Positions 7,404 through 17,297 of a stretch of 56,316 nt of DNA are shown here, piece by piece. Location: assembly GCA_964575715.1 (NCBI GenBank), contig CAZNSG010000090.1, positions 1 to 56,316 of the forward strand. The letters run 5' to 3'. A program made the position numbers and the translations under genes. Below the pieces are notes generated by a model. It saw nothing but the letters and a program-made list of their open reading frames with translations, was not told the origin of the DNA and searched no databases. The stretch comes from PNAI01 sp964575715. Lineage in GTDB: Bacteria > Pseudomonadota > Alphaproteobacteria > Rhizobiales > Xanthobacteraceae. How positions within the stretch are numbered: position 1 is the stretch's first letter; every line of letters starts with the position of its first letter.

Positions 7404-9233
7404 ATGGCGGATATCGCCAACAAAGCTGCGCCTAAGATCAACGGACGCGCATTTGCGATCGAGGATCACAGCCATGATGTCGTGGTGATAGGCGCCGGCG
7501 GCTCGGGCCTGCGCGCGGTGGTCGGCGCCAGCGAAGCGGGGCTGAAAACGGCCTGTATCACCAAGGTGTTTCCCACCCGTTCGCACACGGTTGCGGCGCA
7601 AGGCGGCATCGCGGCCGCGCTCGGCAACATGGGCGAGGATGACTGGCGCTGGCATATGTATGACACGGTCAAGGGTGCCGATTGGCTCGGCGACCAGGAC
7701 GCCATCGAATATTTGTGTCGCGAAGCGCCGGCCGCGGTCTACGAGCTCGAACACTGGGGCCTGCCGTTCTCGCGCCGCGAAGAGGACGGCAAGATCTACC
7801 AGCGCCCATTCGGTGGCATGACCACGCACTACGGCAAGGGCACCGCGCAACGCACTTGCGCGGCCGCCGACCGCACCGGCCACGCCATGCTGCATACCAT
7901 GTACGGCCAGGCCTTGCGGCATTCCGCGGAATTCTTCATCGAATATTTTGCCATCGATCTGATCATGGACCAGGAAGGCCGCTGCCGTGGCGTGGTGGCG
8001 CTCTGCCTGGAAGACGGTTCGATCCATCGCTTCCGCGCACAGATGACCATTCTTGCGACCGGCGGCTATGGCCGGACTTATTTCTCCTGCACTTCGGCGC
8101 ATACCTGCACTGGCGACGGCAATGCCATGGTATTACGCGCGGGATTGCCGTTGCAGGATATGGAATTCGTGCAATTCCACCCAACCGGAATTTATGGCGC
8201 GGGTTGCCTGATCACCGAAGGCGCGCGCGGCGAAGGCGCTTATCTGGTCAATTCGCAAGGCGAGCGCTTCATGGAACGTTACGCGCCTTCGGCCAAGGAT
8301 CTGGCCTCGCGCGACGTGGTTTCACGCGCGATGACGGTCGAAATTCGCGAGGGACGCGGCGTGGGCAAGAACAAGGATCATATCTACCTGCACCTCGATC
8401 ATCTCGACCCGGCCGTTCTGCACGAGCGGCTACCGGGCATCTCCGAAAGCGCGCGCATTTTTGCAGGTGTCGACGTGACGCGCGAGCCGATCCCGGTGCT
8501 GCCGACCGTGCATTACAACATGGGCGGCATTGCCACGAACTATCACGGCGAGGCGCTGACGAAGAAAAACGGCAATGCTGACGCTGTCGTGCCCGGCCTG
8601 ATGGCGCTGGGCGAAGCGGCCTGCGTGTCCGTGCATGGTGCCAACCGGCTTGGTTCCAATTCGCTGATCGATCTTGTGGTGTTCGGCCGCGCGGCGGCGG
8701 CACGCTGCGCCGAAATGCTTGCGCCCAACGACAAGCAGCCTGAATTGCCGAAAGATTCGGCCGAGCTTGCGCTTTCGCGCCTCGACAAATTCCGCAATGC
8801 GGCGGGTGGCACGCCCACGGCCGAATTACGTTTGAAGATGCAGAAGGTGATGCAGACCAATTGCGCCGTGTTTCGCACCGGCGAGGTCCTGCAAGAGGGT
8901 CACAAGCTCATCCATGACACCTTTGCGAGCGTTTCAGACGTTCGTGTCAGCGATCGTTCGCTGATCTGGAATTCCGATCTGATCGAAACGCTCGAATTCG
9001 ACAATCTGATCGCGCAGGCGGTAGTGACCATGGACTCGGCGCGAAACCGCACCGAAAGCCGCGGCGCCCATGCGCGCGAGGACTTTCCCGAACGCGACGA
9101 CAAGAAGTGGATGAAACACACGCTGAGCTGGTTGGGCGGCAAGGGCAAAGTGAAGATCGACTACCGGCCGGTGCACACCTACACGCTGACGAACGATGTT
9201 GCCTATATCGAGCCCAAAGCGCGCGTCTACTAG
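7404..9233 (+). CDS. sdhA: Succinate dehydrogenase flavoprotein subunit
   Basis: The 609-residue catalytic subunit oxidises succinate to fumarate and passes electrons through covalent FAD to SdhB. Visible are the Rossmann FAD motif VVIGAGGSGLRAV near residue 28, the FAD-attachment segment RSHTVAAQGGIAAALG (His about 61), the active-site blocks FVQFHPTGIYGAGCLITEGA and GERFMERYAP, and the C-terminal RTESRGAHAREDFPERDD. I prefer the ATG at 7404, eight bases after GGAG; a GTG at 7401 would add one residue. The gene lies three bases after sdhD. The TAG stop borders a GCATGATCCCG hairpin repeat that separates it from sdhB. Confidence 0.97.
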   Translation: MADIANKAAPKINGRAFAIEDHSHDVVVIGAGGSGLRAVVGASEAGLKTACITKVFPTRSHTVAAQGGIAAALGNMGEDDWRWHMYDTVKGADWLGDQDAIEYLCREAPAAVYELEHWGLPFSRREEDGKIYQRPFGGMTTHYGKGTAQRTCAAADRTGHAMLHTMYGQALRHSAEFFIEYFAIDLIMDQEGRCRGVVALCLEDGSIHRFRAQMTILATGGYGRTYFSCTSAHTCTGDGNAMVLRAGLPLQDMEFVQFHPTGIYGAGCLITEGARGEGAYLVNSQGERFMERYAPSAKDLASRDVVSRAMTVEIREGRGVGKNKDHIYLHLDHLDPAVLHERLPGISESARIFAGVDVTREPIPVLPTVHYNMGGIATNYHGEALTKKNGNADAVVPGLMALGEAACVSVHGANRLGSNSLIDLVVFGRAAAARCAEMLAPNDKQPELPKDSAELALSRLDKFRNAAGGTPTAELRLKMQKVMQTNCAVFRTGEVLQEGHKLIHDTFASVSDVRVSDRSLIWNSDLIETLEFDNLIAQAVVTMDSARNRTESRGAHAREDFPERDDKKWMKHTLSWLGGKGKVKIDYRPVHTYTLTNDVAYIEPKARVY

Positions 9234-9282
9234 CGCATGATCCCGAAAAGTGGAAACCGGTTTTCGGAAAAGATCATGCGCA
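9233..9282. repeat. GCATGATCCCG hairpin repeat, copy 2 (inside the sdh operon)
   Basis: The hairpin has arms GCGCATGATC and GATCATGCGC around CCGAAAAGTGG and CCGGTTTTCGG. It begins on the last base of the sdhA stop codon. Unlike the other two copies it lies between two co-directional genes of one operon, sdhA and sdhB, so it could act as an mRNA-stabilising or partial-termination hairpin. Confidence 0.75.
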
Positions 9283-9363
9283 AATGCAATATGTTAGGAA
9301 CGCACTTCGATTCCAATTGAACCGAATTAAAGCGCGGTCTCAACCAATCCAGGTCGCCAAATC

Positions 9364-10143
9364 ATGGTCCAGCTGACGCTTCCGAAGAACTCCAAGATCA
9401 CCGAGGGCAAGGCCTGGAAACGGCCAGCCGGCGCGCGCAACGTCCAGGCGTTCCGCATCTACCGGTGGAATCCGGAGGACGGCGCCAACCCGCGCCTGGA
9501 TACCTATTTCGTCGATCTCGACGATTGCGCGCCGATGGTGCTTGACGCCCTCATCTGGATCAAGACCAAGATCGATCCGACGCTGACCTTCCGCCGCTCC
9601 TGCCGCGAGGGTGTGTGCGGCTCCTGCGCCATGAACATCGACGGCGTCAACACGCTGGCCTGCACCAAAGGCATGGACGAAATCATAGGCACGGTGCGCA
9701 TTTATCCGCTGCCGCACCTGCAGGTGATCAAGGATCTAGTGCCGGATATGAGTACGTTCTATGCGCAATATGCTTCAATCAAGCCGTGGCTCAAGACCGA
9801 AACGCCGACGCCTGAGAAAGAATGGCGGCAGAGCCACCAAGAGCGGCAAGAACTCGATGGGCTTTACGAATGCATTCTTTGCGCCTGCTGCACCACTTCA
9901 TGCCCGAGCTACTGGTGGAACTCAGACCGCTATCTAGGACCGGCGGTGCTATTGCAGGCAAAACGCTGGATTGTCGATAGCCGCGACGAGGCCACCGGCG
10001 AACGGCTCGACGACCTCGAAGACCCATTCCGGCTCTATCGTTGCCACACCATCATGAACTGCGCCAAGGCCTGCCCGAAGGGACTCAACCCCGCAAAGGC
10101 GATCGCCGACATCAAGAAAATGATGGTGGAGCGGCAGGTTTAA
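9364..10143 (+). CDS. sdhB: Succinate dehydrogenase iron-sulfur subunit
   Basis: The 259-residue protein carries electrons from SdhA to the quinone site through three clusters. The [2Fe-2S] ligands are in SCREGVCGSCAMNIDG with a later Cys in NTLAC; the [4Fe-4S] set is CILCACCTTSCPSYWWN; the [3Fe-4S] set is CHTIMNCAKACPKGLNP. It starts at the ATG at 9364, after an AGG-containing leader. A gap of 130 bases with a hairpin repeat separates it from sdhA, wider than the other junctions of the operon. Its TAA stop is also the first three bases of a repeat terminus, TAATACCAAC. Confidence 0.97.
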   Translation: MVQLTLPKNSKITEGKAWKRPAGARNVQAFRIYRWNPEDGANPRLDTYFVDLDDCAPMVLDALIWIKTKIDPTLTFRRSCREGVCGSCAMNIDGVNTLACTKGMDEIIGTVRIYPLPHLQVIKDLVPDMSTFYAQYASIKPWLKTETPTPEKEWRQSHQERQELDGLYECILCACCTTSCPSYWWNSDRYLGPAVLLQAKRWIVDSRDEATGERLDDLEDPFRLYRCHTIMNCAKACPKGLNPAKAIADIKKMMVERQV

Positions 10144-10345
10144 TACCAACTCTCTCCACTCGTCATTCCGGCCGAGCCGCGCCCCAAGTCGGCCTCGGCC
10201 GACTTGGGCTCTTTTCAAATCCGATCTCGGGTAAATCCGAGATCGGTGCGGCGAGAGCCGGAATCCATAACCACCAACCGTGATTATGGATTCCGGGCTC
10301 GCCACGCCTTTGCCCTGCGGGCGACGGCGGGCGCCCCGGAATGAC
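10141..10345. repeat. TAATACCAAC start plus GTCATTCCGG palindromic repeat, copy 2
   Basis: TAATACCAAC at 10141-10150 is followed by a GTCATTCCGG...CCGGAATGAC element (10162-10345). The element includes the palindromic modules AAGTCGGCCTCGGCCGACTT and CCGATCTCGGGTAAATCCGAGATCGG-type dyads, the mirror pair GGAATCCATAA and TTATGGATTCC, and a TTTGCCCTGCGGGCGACGG hairpin. The first three bases are the sdhB stop codon. No coding sequence is present. Confidence 0.8.
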
Positions 10346-10350
10346 AAATA

Positions 10351-10633
10351 TTATACCAACGGCGTTAAGCAATGACCGTCATCCTGAGGTGCTCGGCGCG
10401 CAGCGCCGAGCCTCGAAGGATGCATGGCCACCGATCTTGGGTTTACCCAAGATCGGCATATTAAGAGCGCAAGTCGGGTAAACCCGACTTGCGATGCCGT
10501 CGCCCACCGATCTCGGGTTTACCCGAGATTGGAATTTTAATGCGCAAGTCGGCCAAAGCCGACTTGCGGTGGCTCGCTTCGCTCGCGCCTCAGGGTGACG
10601 GGGAAAGTGAGTCATCCGTTCTCGCCGTTGGTA

Positions 10634-10636
<3 letters not shown>
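10351..10636. repeat. TACCAACGGCG-ended composite repeat, copy B
   Basis: The left end is TATACCAACGGCGTTAAG and the right end CGCCGTTGGTATTA, a clear terminal inverted repeat. Inner mirrored segments are GACCGTCATCCTGAGG and CCTCAGGGTGACGG. The interior carries two CGATCT-type dyads and two AAGTCGG-type dyads, more modules than copy A. The right terminus TTA (10634-10636) is the argG TAA stop read on the opposite strand. Together with the preceding repeat it fills the sdhB-argG convergent gap from stop codon to stop codon. Confidence 0.88.
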
Positions 10637-11872
<1,236 letters not shown>

Positions 11873-11892
11873 GGCGCAACTCCAGACACGCG

Positions 11893-11993
11893 GTCATTCC
11901 GGGGCGCCGCGAAGCGGCGAGCCCGGAATCCATAACCACCGAGACGGAGTATGGATTCCGGGCTCCCGCGCTTCGCGCGGTCCCCGGAATGAC
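11893..11993. repeat. GTCATTCCGG palindromic repeat, copy 3
   Basis: A short copy of the family with ends GTCATTCCGGGG and CCCCGGAATGAC and the internal mirror CCCGGAATCCATA / TATGGATTCCGGG. It lies in the argG upstream region (the gene starts at 11872), so the argG promoter must be beyond or within it. It lacks the CGATCT and AAGTCGG modules found in larger copies. Confidence 0.8.
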
Positions 11994-12085
11994 GAGCCGA
12001 AAGATCAGCGCCTGCACAGGCGATGACCCGGAAACGGCGCGGACTATAGGGGGTATGGCTTGCCGCGCAAGGGCACTTAAGGCTT

Positions 12086-12877
12086 TCAGCTTGGTGTGCG
12101 GCGAAAAATGCGTGCTGCGAGCGCGGTGCATTTGCCGTGGATGGCGTTAAAACCAGGCAGCGCAAAACGCTCGATCGTACGTTCCACCGCCGCATCGGAA
12201 AATCGCGTCTTCCCCCAGCGATAGATCAAACCATGAGTCAGCCAAATGATCAAAAACGTGAAAACGCCGGAGAATACGACATCGGTGAAAAAATGCGCGC
12301 CGAAGGCCAATCGCAATGCGCTCACGCCCGTGGCAAAGATAATCGCCGCACCATACGCCGCCGGCCGCCAAGCCGGGGGACTCAAACTCGCCGGCGCCAG
12401 CGTCCAGAACGCGCCCGACGCTTCGCCGCCGACAAACGAGCAGTTTTTTGGACATCCGCCGCGCGGATCCCACCAGGCGGTGAAGCGCTCTTCGCCATTG
12501 AATTGCGGCACATCGATCGGCCGCGAGCGCGACCAATATTCCTTGAGCAGCACATTGGTGACGAGACCGGGCGCCAGCGCGAGCGTGGCGATCAGAAACA
12601 CCAGCGCGCGGCCGGCGATGAGAAGCCGCCGGCGCGGGGATAAGAGCTTGGCCGCGAGCGCAATGACGGCGGGCGCCACCAGCGCTGCCACCACCCACAT
12701 GGCGGCGTCGCGCAAAAAGCCCAATGTCGGCCACCAGCGCAGCGTGAAATCTTTTTTTGCCGGATCATAGAACGGTGCGGAAATCCGCAGGTCGAACTCG
12801 GGCGCAATGCCAAAAGCAAGGCCAACCACGGCGGCAATCGAAATTGCAATCATCAACCCGGTGCGATTCATGGCCAT
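12086..12877 (-). CDS. PAP2-superfamily membrane phosphatase
   Basis: The 263-residue protein has about six hydrophobic segments and a PAP2 (lipid phosphatase) signature: KEYWSRSRP as motif 1 (K-x6-RP), and LRLAFGAHFFTDV as motif 3 (R-x5-H-x3-D). Motif 2, normally PSGH, reads GGEASGAFW, so the usual histidine is absent. That variant resembles the lipid A phosphatase-like branch in this order, but activity is uncertain. Likely substrates are membrane lipid phosphates at the outer face of the inner membrane. The ATG at 12877 is chosen; an ATG at 12871 is an alternative, and a TTG at 12907 would add ten polar residues. Confidence 0.75.
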   Translation of the reverse strand: MAMNRTGLMIAISIAAVVGLAFGIAPEFDLRISAPFYDPAKKDFTLRWWPTLGFLRDAAMWVVAALVAPAVIALAAKLLSPRRRLLIAGRALVFLIATLALAPGLVTNVLLKEYWSRSRPIDVPQFNGEERFTAWWDPRGGCPKNCSFVGGEASGAFWTLAPASLSPPAWRPAAYGAAIIFATGVSALRLAFGAHFFTDVVFSGVFTFLIIWLTHGLIYRWGKTRFSDAAVERTIERFALPGFNAIHGKCTALAARIFRRTPS

Positions 12878-12913
12878 TCGGTCTAGCGGACGCAGGCGGG
12901 TCTGCAAAGGTGG

Positions 12914-13408
12914 CTAGGCGGCCACGACGGGCGGCGATGTCGGTTGTGGCGGCGAGAACACCGGCTTCCAGAAGCCTGCATTCCAGCCGGCGACTGACCA
13001 ATAAGCAAAACCGGCGGCGATTCCAGCGCCGACGACAATCATCGGATCGTTATAGAACTCATCCGGTTTGAGAAAATCACGCATTGCGAGCCAGCCGATC
13101 CAACTTGCCAGCACGCCGTTGGCGGCGTGGAACATCCAGGAACGAAACGCAAAGGCTTCCGAGATCAGAACACCGAGCATCGCCGGCATCAGCATGGCGA
13201 AGGCCGCGACCGACATGATCAAAGCCACCGCGGGACCGATGAAGAGCACCGCAAGCACGAAATTTTCCGGCGCTTGCGGATCGGCGGCAATAATTTTGTC
13301 GAATTGGGTCCAATTCGCGAAACAGACCACGAAGGCGGCGACCTTCGCTGCAATGAAAACTCCAAGCGGAACCAGCAGGAAGCGCAAGATCATGCGAACC
13401 AAAATCAT
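12914..13408 (-). CDS. Small integral membrane protein of unknown function
   Basis: The 164-residue protein has about four transmembrane helices (approximately residues 5-30, 52-85, 92-112 and 120-140) and a short Pro-rich tail ending in SPPVVAA. No family is recognised. Its ATG at 13408 lies two bases after the rlmN stop, so it is probably co-transcribed with rlmN; the frame stays open upstream into rlmN, but that part is a shadow reading. The PAP2 gene follows 36 bases downstream, making rlmN-membrane protein-PAP2 a plausible transcription unit. Confidence 0.65.
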   Translation of the reverse strand: MILVRMILRFLLVPLGVFIAAKVAAFVVCFANWTQFDKIIAADPQAPENFVLAVLFIGPAVALIMSVAAFAMLMPAMLGVLISEAFAFRSWMFHAANGVLASWIGWLAMRDFLKPDEFYNDPMIVVGAGIAAGFAYWSVAGWNAGFWKPVFSPPQPTSPPVVAA

Positions 13409-13410
13409 CG

Positions 13411-14652
13411 CTAGTCCGTCATCGCCATGGCGCGTAGGGCCAGACGCTCGCGGGCGGAGAGCTTTTCGGTCGCGCTCTTGAGCTGGCCGCAGGCCGCCAG
13501 GATATCGCGCCCGCGCGGGGTGCGGACCGGCGAGGCATAGCCGGCGTTGAAGATGATTTCGGAAAATTTCTCGATCTGATCCCAGTCCGAACATTCGTAT
13601 CTGGTGCCCGGCCACGGGTTGAACGGGATAAGATTGATTTTAGCCGGTATGCCGCCGAGCAGGCGCACCAGCGCCTTGGCGTCGGCAGCCGAATCGTTAA
13701 TGTCCTTGAGCATGACATATTCGAAGGTGATGCGCCGGGCGTTCGACGCGCCGGGATAGTTGCGGCAGGCGTCAAGCAGTTCCTCAATCGGATATTTGCG
13801 GTTGAGCGGAACGAGCTCGTTGCGCAACTCGTTGCGAACCGCGTGCAGCGATACCGCCAACATCACGCCGATTTCGGCGCCCGCACGCGCGATCATCGGC
13901 ACCACGCCGGAGGTGGAGAGCGTGATGCGGCGCTTCGAGATACCAAGTCCATCGCCGTCGGCGACGACCAGGAGCGCATCGCGCACGGCTTCAAAGTTGT
14001 AGAGCGGCTCGCCCATGCCCATCATGACGACGTTGGAGATCAATCGGTCGCCCGTCGTTGGCAGACCCGGACTTTCGGCGCGCTTCGACCCAACCCATTC
14101 GCCCAGCCGATCGCGCGCCACCATGACCTGGCCGACGATCTCGCCCGGCGTAAGGTTGCGTACCAGCCGCTGCGTGCCGGTATGGCAGAAGCTGCAATTG
14201 AGCGTGCAGCCGACTTGGCTCGAGACGCACAGCGTTCCACGATCGGTCTCGGGGATATAGACGCATTCGATTTCGTGCGGCAGCTCGCCGGGATGCTCGC
14301 CCGGCAGCCGCAACAGCCACTTGCGCGTGCCGTCGACCGACATCTGCTCGGCCACGATCGCGGGCCGCGCCAGCGTGAAATGCGCAGCAAGCGCGCTACG
14401 CAGCGGCTTTGAAACGCTGGTCAACTGTTCGAAATCAGTGGCCCCGCGCACATAGAGCCAGTGCCAGAGTTGCGAAACGCGCATCTTCCGCTGCGTCGGC
14501 TCCACCCCAACGCTGCCCAGCGCCTCGCCGAGTGCCGCACGCGAGAGCCCAACCAGCGACGGTTTTACCGGCGCCACATAGCGTTCAAGCGCCGTCTTCT
14601 CAATGGCGATAGGATTGACGTTCGGGCGCGCAGAGTCGAGCAAGGTCGTCAT
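13411..14652 (-). CDS. rlmN: Dual-specificity 23S rRNA/tRNA adenosine C2-methyltransferase
   Basis: The 413-residue radical-SAM enzyme methylates C2 of A2503 in 23S rRNA and of A37 in some tRNAs. The [4Fe-4S]/SAM motif C-x3-C-x2-C is at Cys149, Cys153 and Cys156 (GCTLNCSFCHTG). Other family segments are VGLSRAALGEAL at the N-terminus, NVVMMGMGEPLYNFEAV, and RGRDILAACGQL near the C-terminus, which contains the catalytic Cys. The length is normal for alphaproteobacteria. The following small membrane protein gene is two bases away. Confidence 0.96.
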   Translation of the reverse strand: MTTLLDSARPNVNPIAIEKTALERYVAPVKPSLVGLSRAALGEALGSVGVEPTQRKMRVSQLWHWLYVRGATDFEQLTSVSKPLRSALAAHFTLARPAIVAEQMSVDGTRKWLLRLPGEHPGELPHEIECVYIPETDRGTLCVSSQVGCTLNCSFCHTGTQRLVRNLTPGEIVGQVMVARDRLGEWVGSKRAESPGLPTTGDRLISNVVMMGMGEPLYNFEAVRDALLVVADGDGLGISKRRITLSTSGVVPMIARAGAEIGVMLAVSLHAVRNELRNELVPLNRKYPIEELLDACRNYPGASNARRITFEYVMLKDINDSAADAKALVRLLGGIPAKINLIPFNPWPGTRYECSDWDQIEKFSEIIFNAGYASPVRTPRGRDILAACGQLKSATEKLSARERLALRAMAMTD

Positions 14653-14768
14653 GGATGAAAGATCATCGATTATGGATCATCGCGGTCGCCTAGCCGCATT
14701 CTAACATAAATAGGCATCGCGGCCAGGACCGCAAACGCTGCCTGCAGGAGCAGTGCCGGTTGCTCAGT

Positions 14769-15488
14769 TCACTTGCACTCACGCGTAATGCGATCGAGCG
14801 CCTGCGGCAGTCCTTTCATTGAAAAGGTATCGGTGCTCTGCAATCCGCGATCCGTCGTGCCCTTGAGCACCAGTTCACCGCCCTTACGCATCGCCTCAAT
14901 CAGTTTCGTCTCGTCGGCTGTATTCTTGATCCAGACGCCATCGGCCTTGGCAGCCATGGTAAAGTGTTTTCCGCCGATCGAGGCGGTCGCATCTAAACTC
15001 GACTTCAGAGGAAAGCTCAGGATAGCCGATACCTCATCCTTGACCTTGTCATGCGGGCGCGAGGTGATGAAAAAATAGGTCGGTTGGCGCGAGCGATTTG
15101 ACTGTGAGCCACCGGGCCGTGCTGCTGCAAAGCAGATCTTGCGGCCGTCCGCCGCCGCCCAGTAGGCGCCCCAGTTGTCATACTGTCCGAGCAAGGTGGG
15201 CCGCGCGTTCGCGGGTACTAGATTCTTAGCCACAGCCGGCTCTGGCGTGTCGGCCTTGGGCATTGGCAAAGGTTTGGTGGCTACCGGCTGGGGCTTCACT
15301 TGCGCCGGAGCGGAATCGGTTCCGGGTTTTTGTTGTGCTGATTGCCGCGGCGCCGGCGCGGCCGCTGTTGCGGGCTTCGCGGGGGCGTTTTGCGTCTGCG
15401 CCTGACTCAACGGCGGCAGAATGACCACAGCCAAGGCGGCGGTGGTGACGGCAACCAGCGGCAGTAGGAAAAATCGGTTCGCGTTCAT
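14769..15488 (-). CDS. Invasion-associated locus B (IalB)-family secreted protein
   Basis: From the ATG at 15488 the product is 239 residues. It has a signal peptide (NANRFFLLPLVAVTTAALAV... to about residue 32), a long Ala/Pro/Gln/Lys-rich linker (about 35-90), then an IalB-like domain beginning near QYDNWGAYWAAADGRKICFA and including ADGVWIKN and a final Cys. Family members are periplasmic or surface proteins of unknown biochemical role; the name comes from a Bartonella gene. GAGG lies upstream of the chosen start; in-frame starts at 15500 and 15524 are possible. The conserved Cys pair (ICFA and the terminal REC) could form a disulfide. Confidence 0.7.
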   Translation of the reverse strand: MNANRFFLLPLVAVTTAALAVVILPPLSQAQTQNAPAKPATAAAPAPRQSAQQKPGTDSAPAQVKPQPVATKPLPMPKADTPEPAVAKNLVPANARPTLLGQYDNWGAYWAAADGRKICFAAARPGGSQSNRSRQPTYFFITSRPHDKVKDEVSAILSFPLKSSLDATASIGGKHFTMAAKADGVWIKNTADETKLIEAMRKGGELVLKGTTDRGLQSTDTFSMKGLPQALDRITRECK

Positions 15489-15690
15489 CGGGCCTCGCAT
15501 TGCATCACGATTGAGCGTCTCCATTACATCCGAATAGAGCGAAATAATGAGTAAACTTGGCAACCCGAATGTGCAACAGCCGGTGCTGCACAGGGCTGAA
15601 ATAATCCGTCCTGGCGCAGTAGACAATCAAAAAATCTATGCCGAAATTGTGTCATTTAGGGCCCCCACCACGCTATCAGGCCTCTCTGTC

Positions 15691-15984
15691 TCAAGTGCCG
15701 GCTATGCGATCCATCGCTTCGGCGAGCTTGACATCGAGTTCGGTCACGCCGCCGGCGTCGTGAGTCGCAAGCGTCACTTCCACGGTCTTATAGACGTTGA
15801 ACCACTCGGGGTGATGATCGAGCTTTTCGGCGACGAGCGCTGCCCGCGTCATGAACCCAAAAGCCGCGTTGAAATCAGGGAATACGAACTTCTTGGTGAA
15901 GGCGTCGCGGCCAGTCGCCTCGCTCCAGCCAGCCAGCTTGCTAAGAGCGGCTTTGCGCGCCGCACCGGTCAATTTCTGCCGCAT
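15691..15984 (-). CDS. phhB: 4a-hydroxytetrahydrobiopterin dehydratase (pterin-4-alpha-carbinolamine dehydratase)
   Basis: The 97-residue protein matches the small PCD/DCoH fold. EKLDHHPEWFNVYKTVEVTL contains the catalytic His pair (57-58), and THDAGGVTELDVKLA supplies the third His and the conserved Asp. The enzyme recycles the pterin cofactor, classically for phenylalanine hydroxylase; no hydroxylase gene is in the window, so the partner is unknown. The ATG at 15984 follows a strong AAGGAG; the frame remains open for 42 codons upstream without resemblance to the family. Confidence 0.9.
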   Translation of the reverse strand: MRQKLTGAARKAALSKLAGWSEATGRDAFTKKFVFPDFNAAFGFMTRAALVAEKLDHHPEWFNVYKTVEVTLATHDAGGVTELDVKLAEAMDRIAGT

Positions 15985-16163
15985 CGCGATCTCCTTCGCA
16001 AAATGATTAAATCGTCTCAGGCCTACACTATGACGCGGCATTCTCGAACAGCGCGCGGCGCCGCTCGATCGGCACATTGTGACCGCTCCCGAGCACCCTC
16101 GCAAATCCACGCGATGATATTATCTGCTATTCGGCGCTTTCCAATGCAGCGATCGAGGCTCCC

Positions 16164-17282
16164 ATGCTCTGGTCGGTCAACATCGGCTCAATCGCAGGTA
16201 CGGCGATCCGCATTCACGTCACCTTCCTGCTCTTCCTGGTCTGGATATTTGTTGCGAGCTATGTATCGGGCGGCGCGGCGGCGGCCTGGAGCGGGCTTGC
16301 GTTTATGGTGCTGCTGTTCGCATGCGTACTGGCGCACGAATTCGGCCACATTTTCACCGCACGCCGGTTTGGCGTGCGGACGCCTGATGTGACATTGCTG
16401 CCGATCGGAGGCGTCGCCCGGCTCGAGCGCATTCCGGAAAAGCCGAACGAGGAATTTCTCATTGCCATCGCCGGGCCGCTGGTCAATGTCGCGATCGCCA
16501 TTTTCCTTGTGATTATTGCGGGCGCCAACCTCAGCGCCGATCATCTCGCTGCCATGGAGAGCAGCAAGATTGCACTGGTCGATCGCCTGGCCGTGGTAAA
16601 TCTGTTCTTGGCGCTGTTCAATATGATCCCGGCCTTTCCCATGGATGGCGGGCGAGTGCTGCGTGCACTTTTGGCAACTCGGCTCGGGCACGTGCGGGCG
16701 ACGGAAATTTCCGCCACCATCGGTCAGGCATTTGCGTTCGTACTCGGATTCGCCGGGCTGTTATTCAATCCGATCCTGATATTCATCGCGATTTTCGTCT
16801 ATCTTGCCGCGGCTTCCGAGGCGCAACTGGTCGCACTGCGCGCGATGTCGCGCGATGTGCCGGTGGGCGCCGCGATGATGACGCAGTTTGCCCGGCTCAC
16901 GCCCGAGGCGCATATCGATGAGGCGATCGAGACGCTGCTGCGCACCAGTCAAAGCGAGTTTCCGGTGGTCGATGGCGCCGGCCGGCCGCTCGGCCTGCTC
17001 GGCCGCGGCGATCTCATTCGCGCCCTTAAGACGCTGGGCCCTGATGCCCGCGTATCGGAGGCCATGAGCCCGACCATGCCAACCGTGAGCCATCGTCGCT
17101 GCCTCGACGACGCTTTTCGCATTCTGCAGGAAAAATCGGCGCCGGCGGTCGGCGTGGTCGACGCCCAGGGCAGTCTGGTCGGCTTGGTGACATCGGAGAC
17201 CGTGGGTGAGATGCTCATGGTGAACAAGGCTTTGCCCAAGGGCAGCCGGCTTGGCCCATGGAGTCGCCCTGCCGGGGTATGA
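16164..17282 (+). CDS. Site-2-type intramembrane metalloprotease with C-terminal CBS pair
   Basis: The 372-residue protein belongs to peptidase family M50. The zinc motif HEFGH is at residues 58-62 in a membrane helix, and the third ligand lies in NMIPAFPMDGGRVLRALL (Asp161). After about six membrane segments, two CBS domains fill roughly residues 240-365 (PVGAAMMTQFARL, then VSEAMSPTMPTV). CBS pairs often bind adenine nucleotides and may gate activity by energy state. The product acts in the inner membrane; its substrate is unknown. The next gene starts 15 bases downstream on the same strand, suggesting co-transcription. Confidence 0.92.
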   Translation: MLWSVNIGSIAGTAIRIHVTFLLFLVWIFVASYVSGGAAAAWSGLAFMVLLFACVLAHEFGHIFTARRFGVRTPDVTLLPIGGVARLERIPEKPNEEFLIAIAGPLVNVAIAIFLVIIAGANLSADHLAAMESSKIALVDRLAVVNLFLALFNMIPAFPMDGGRVLRALLATRLGHVRATEISATIGQAFAFVLGFAGLLFNPILIFIAIFVYLAAASEAQLVALRAMSRDVPVGAAMMTQFARLTPEAHIDEAIETLLRTSQSEFPVVDGAGRPLGLLGRGDLIRALKTLGPDARVSEAMSPTMPTVSHRRCLDDAFRILQEKSAPAVGVVDAQGSLVGLVTSETVGEMLMVNKALPKGSRLGPWSRPAGV

Positions 17283-17297
17283 TACGTATTTCACCTC

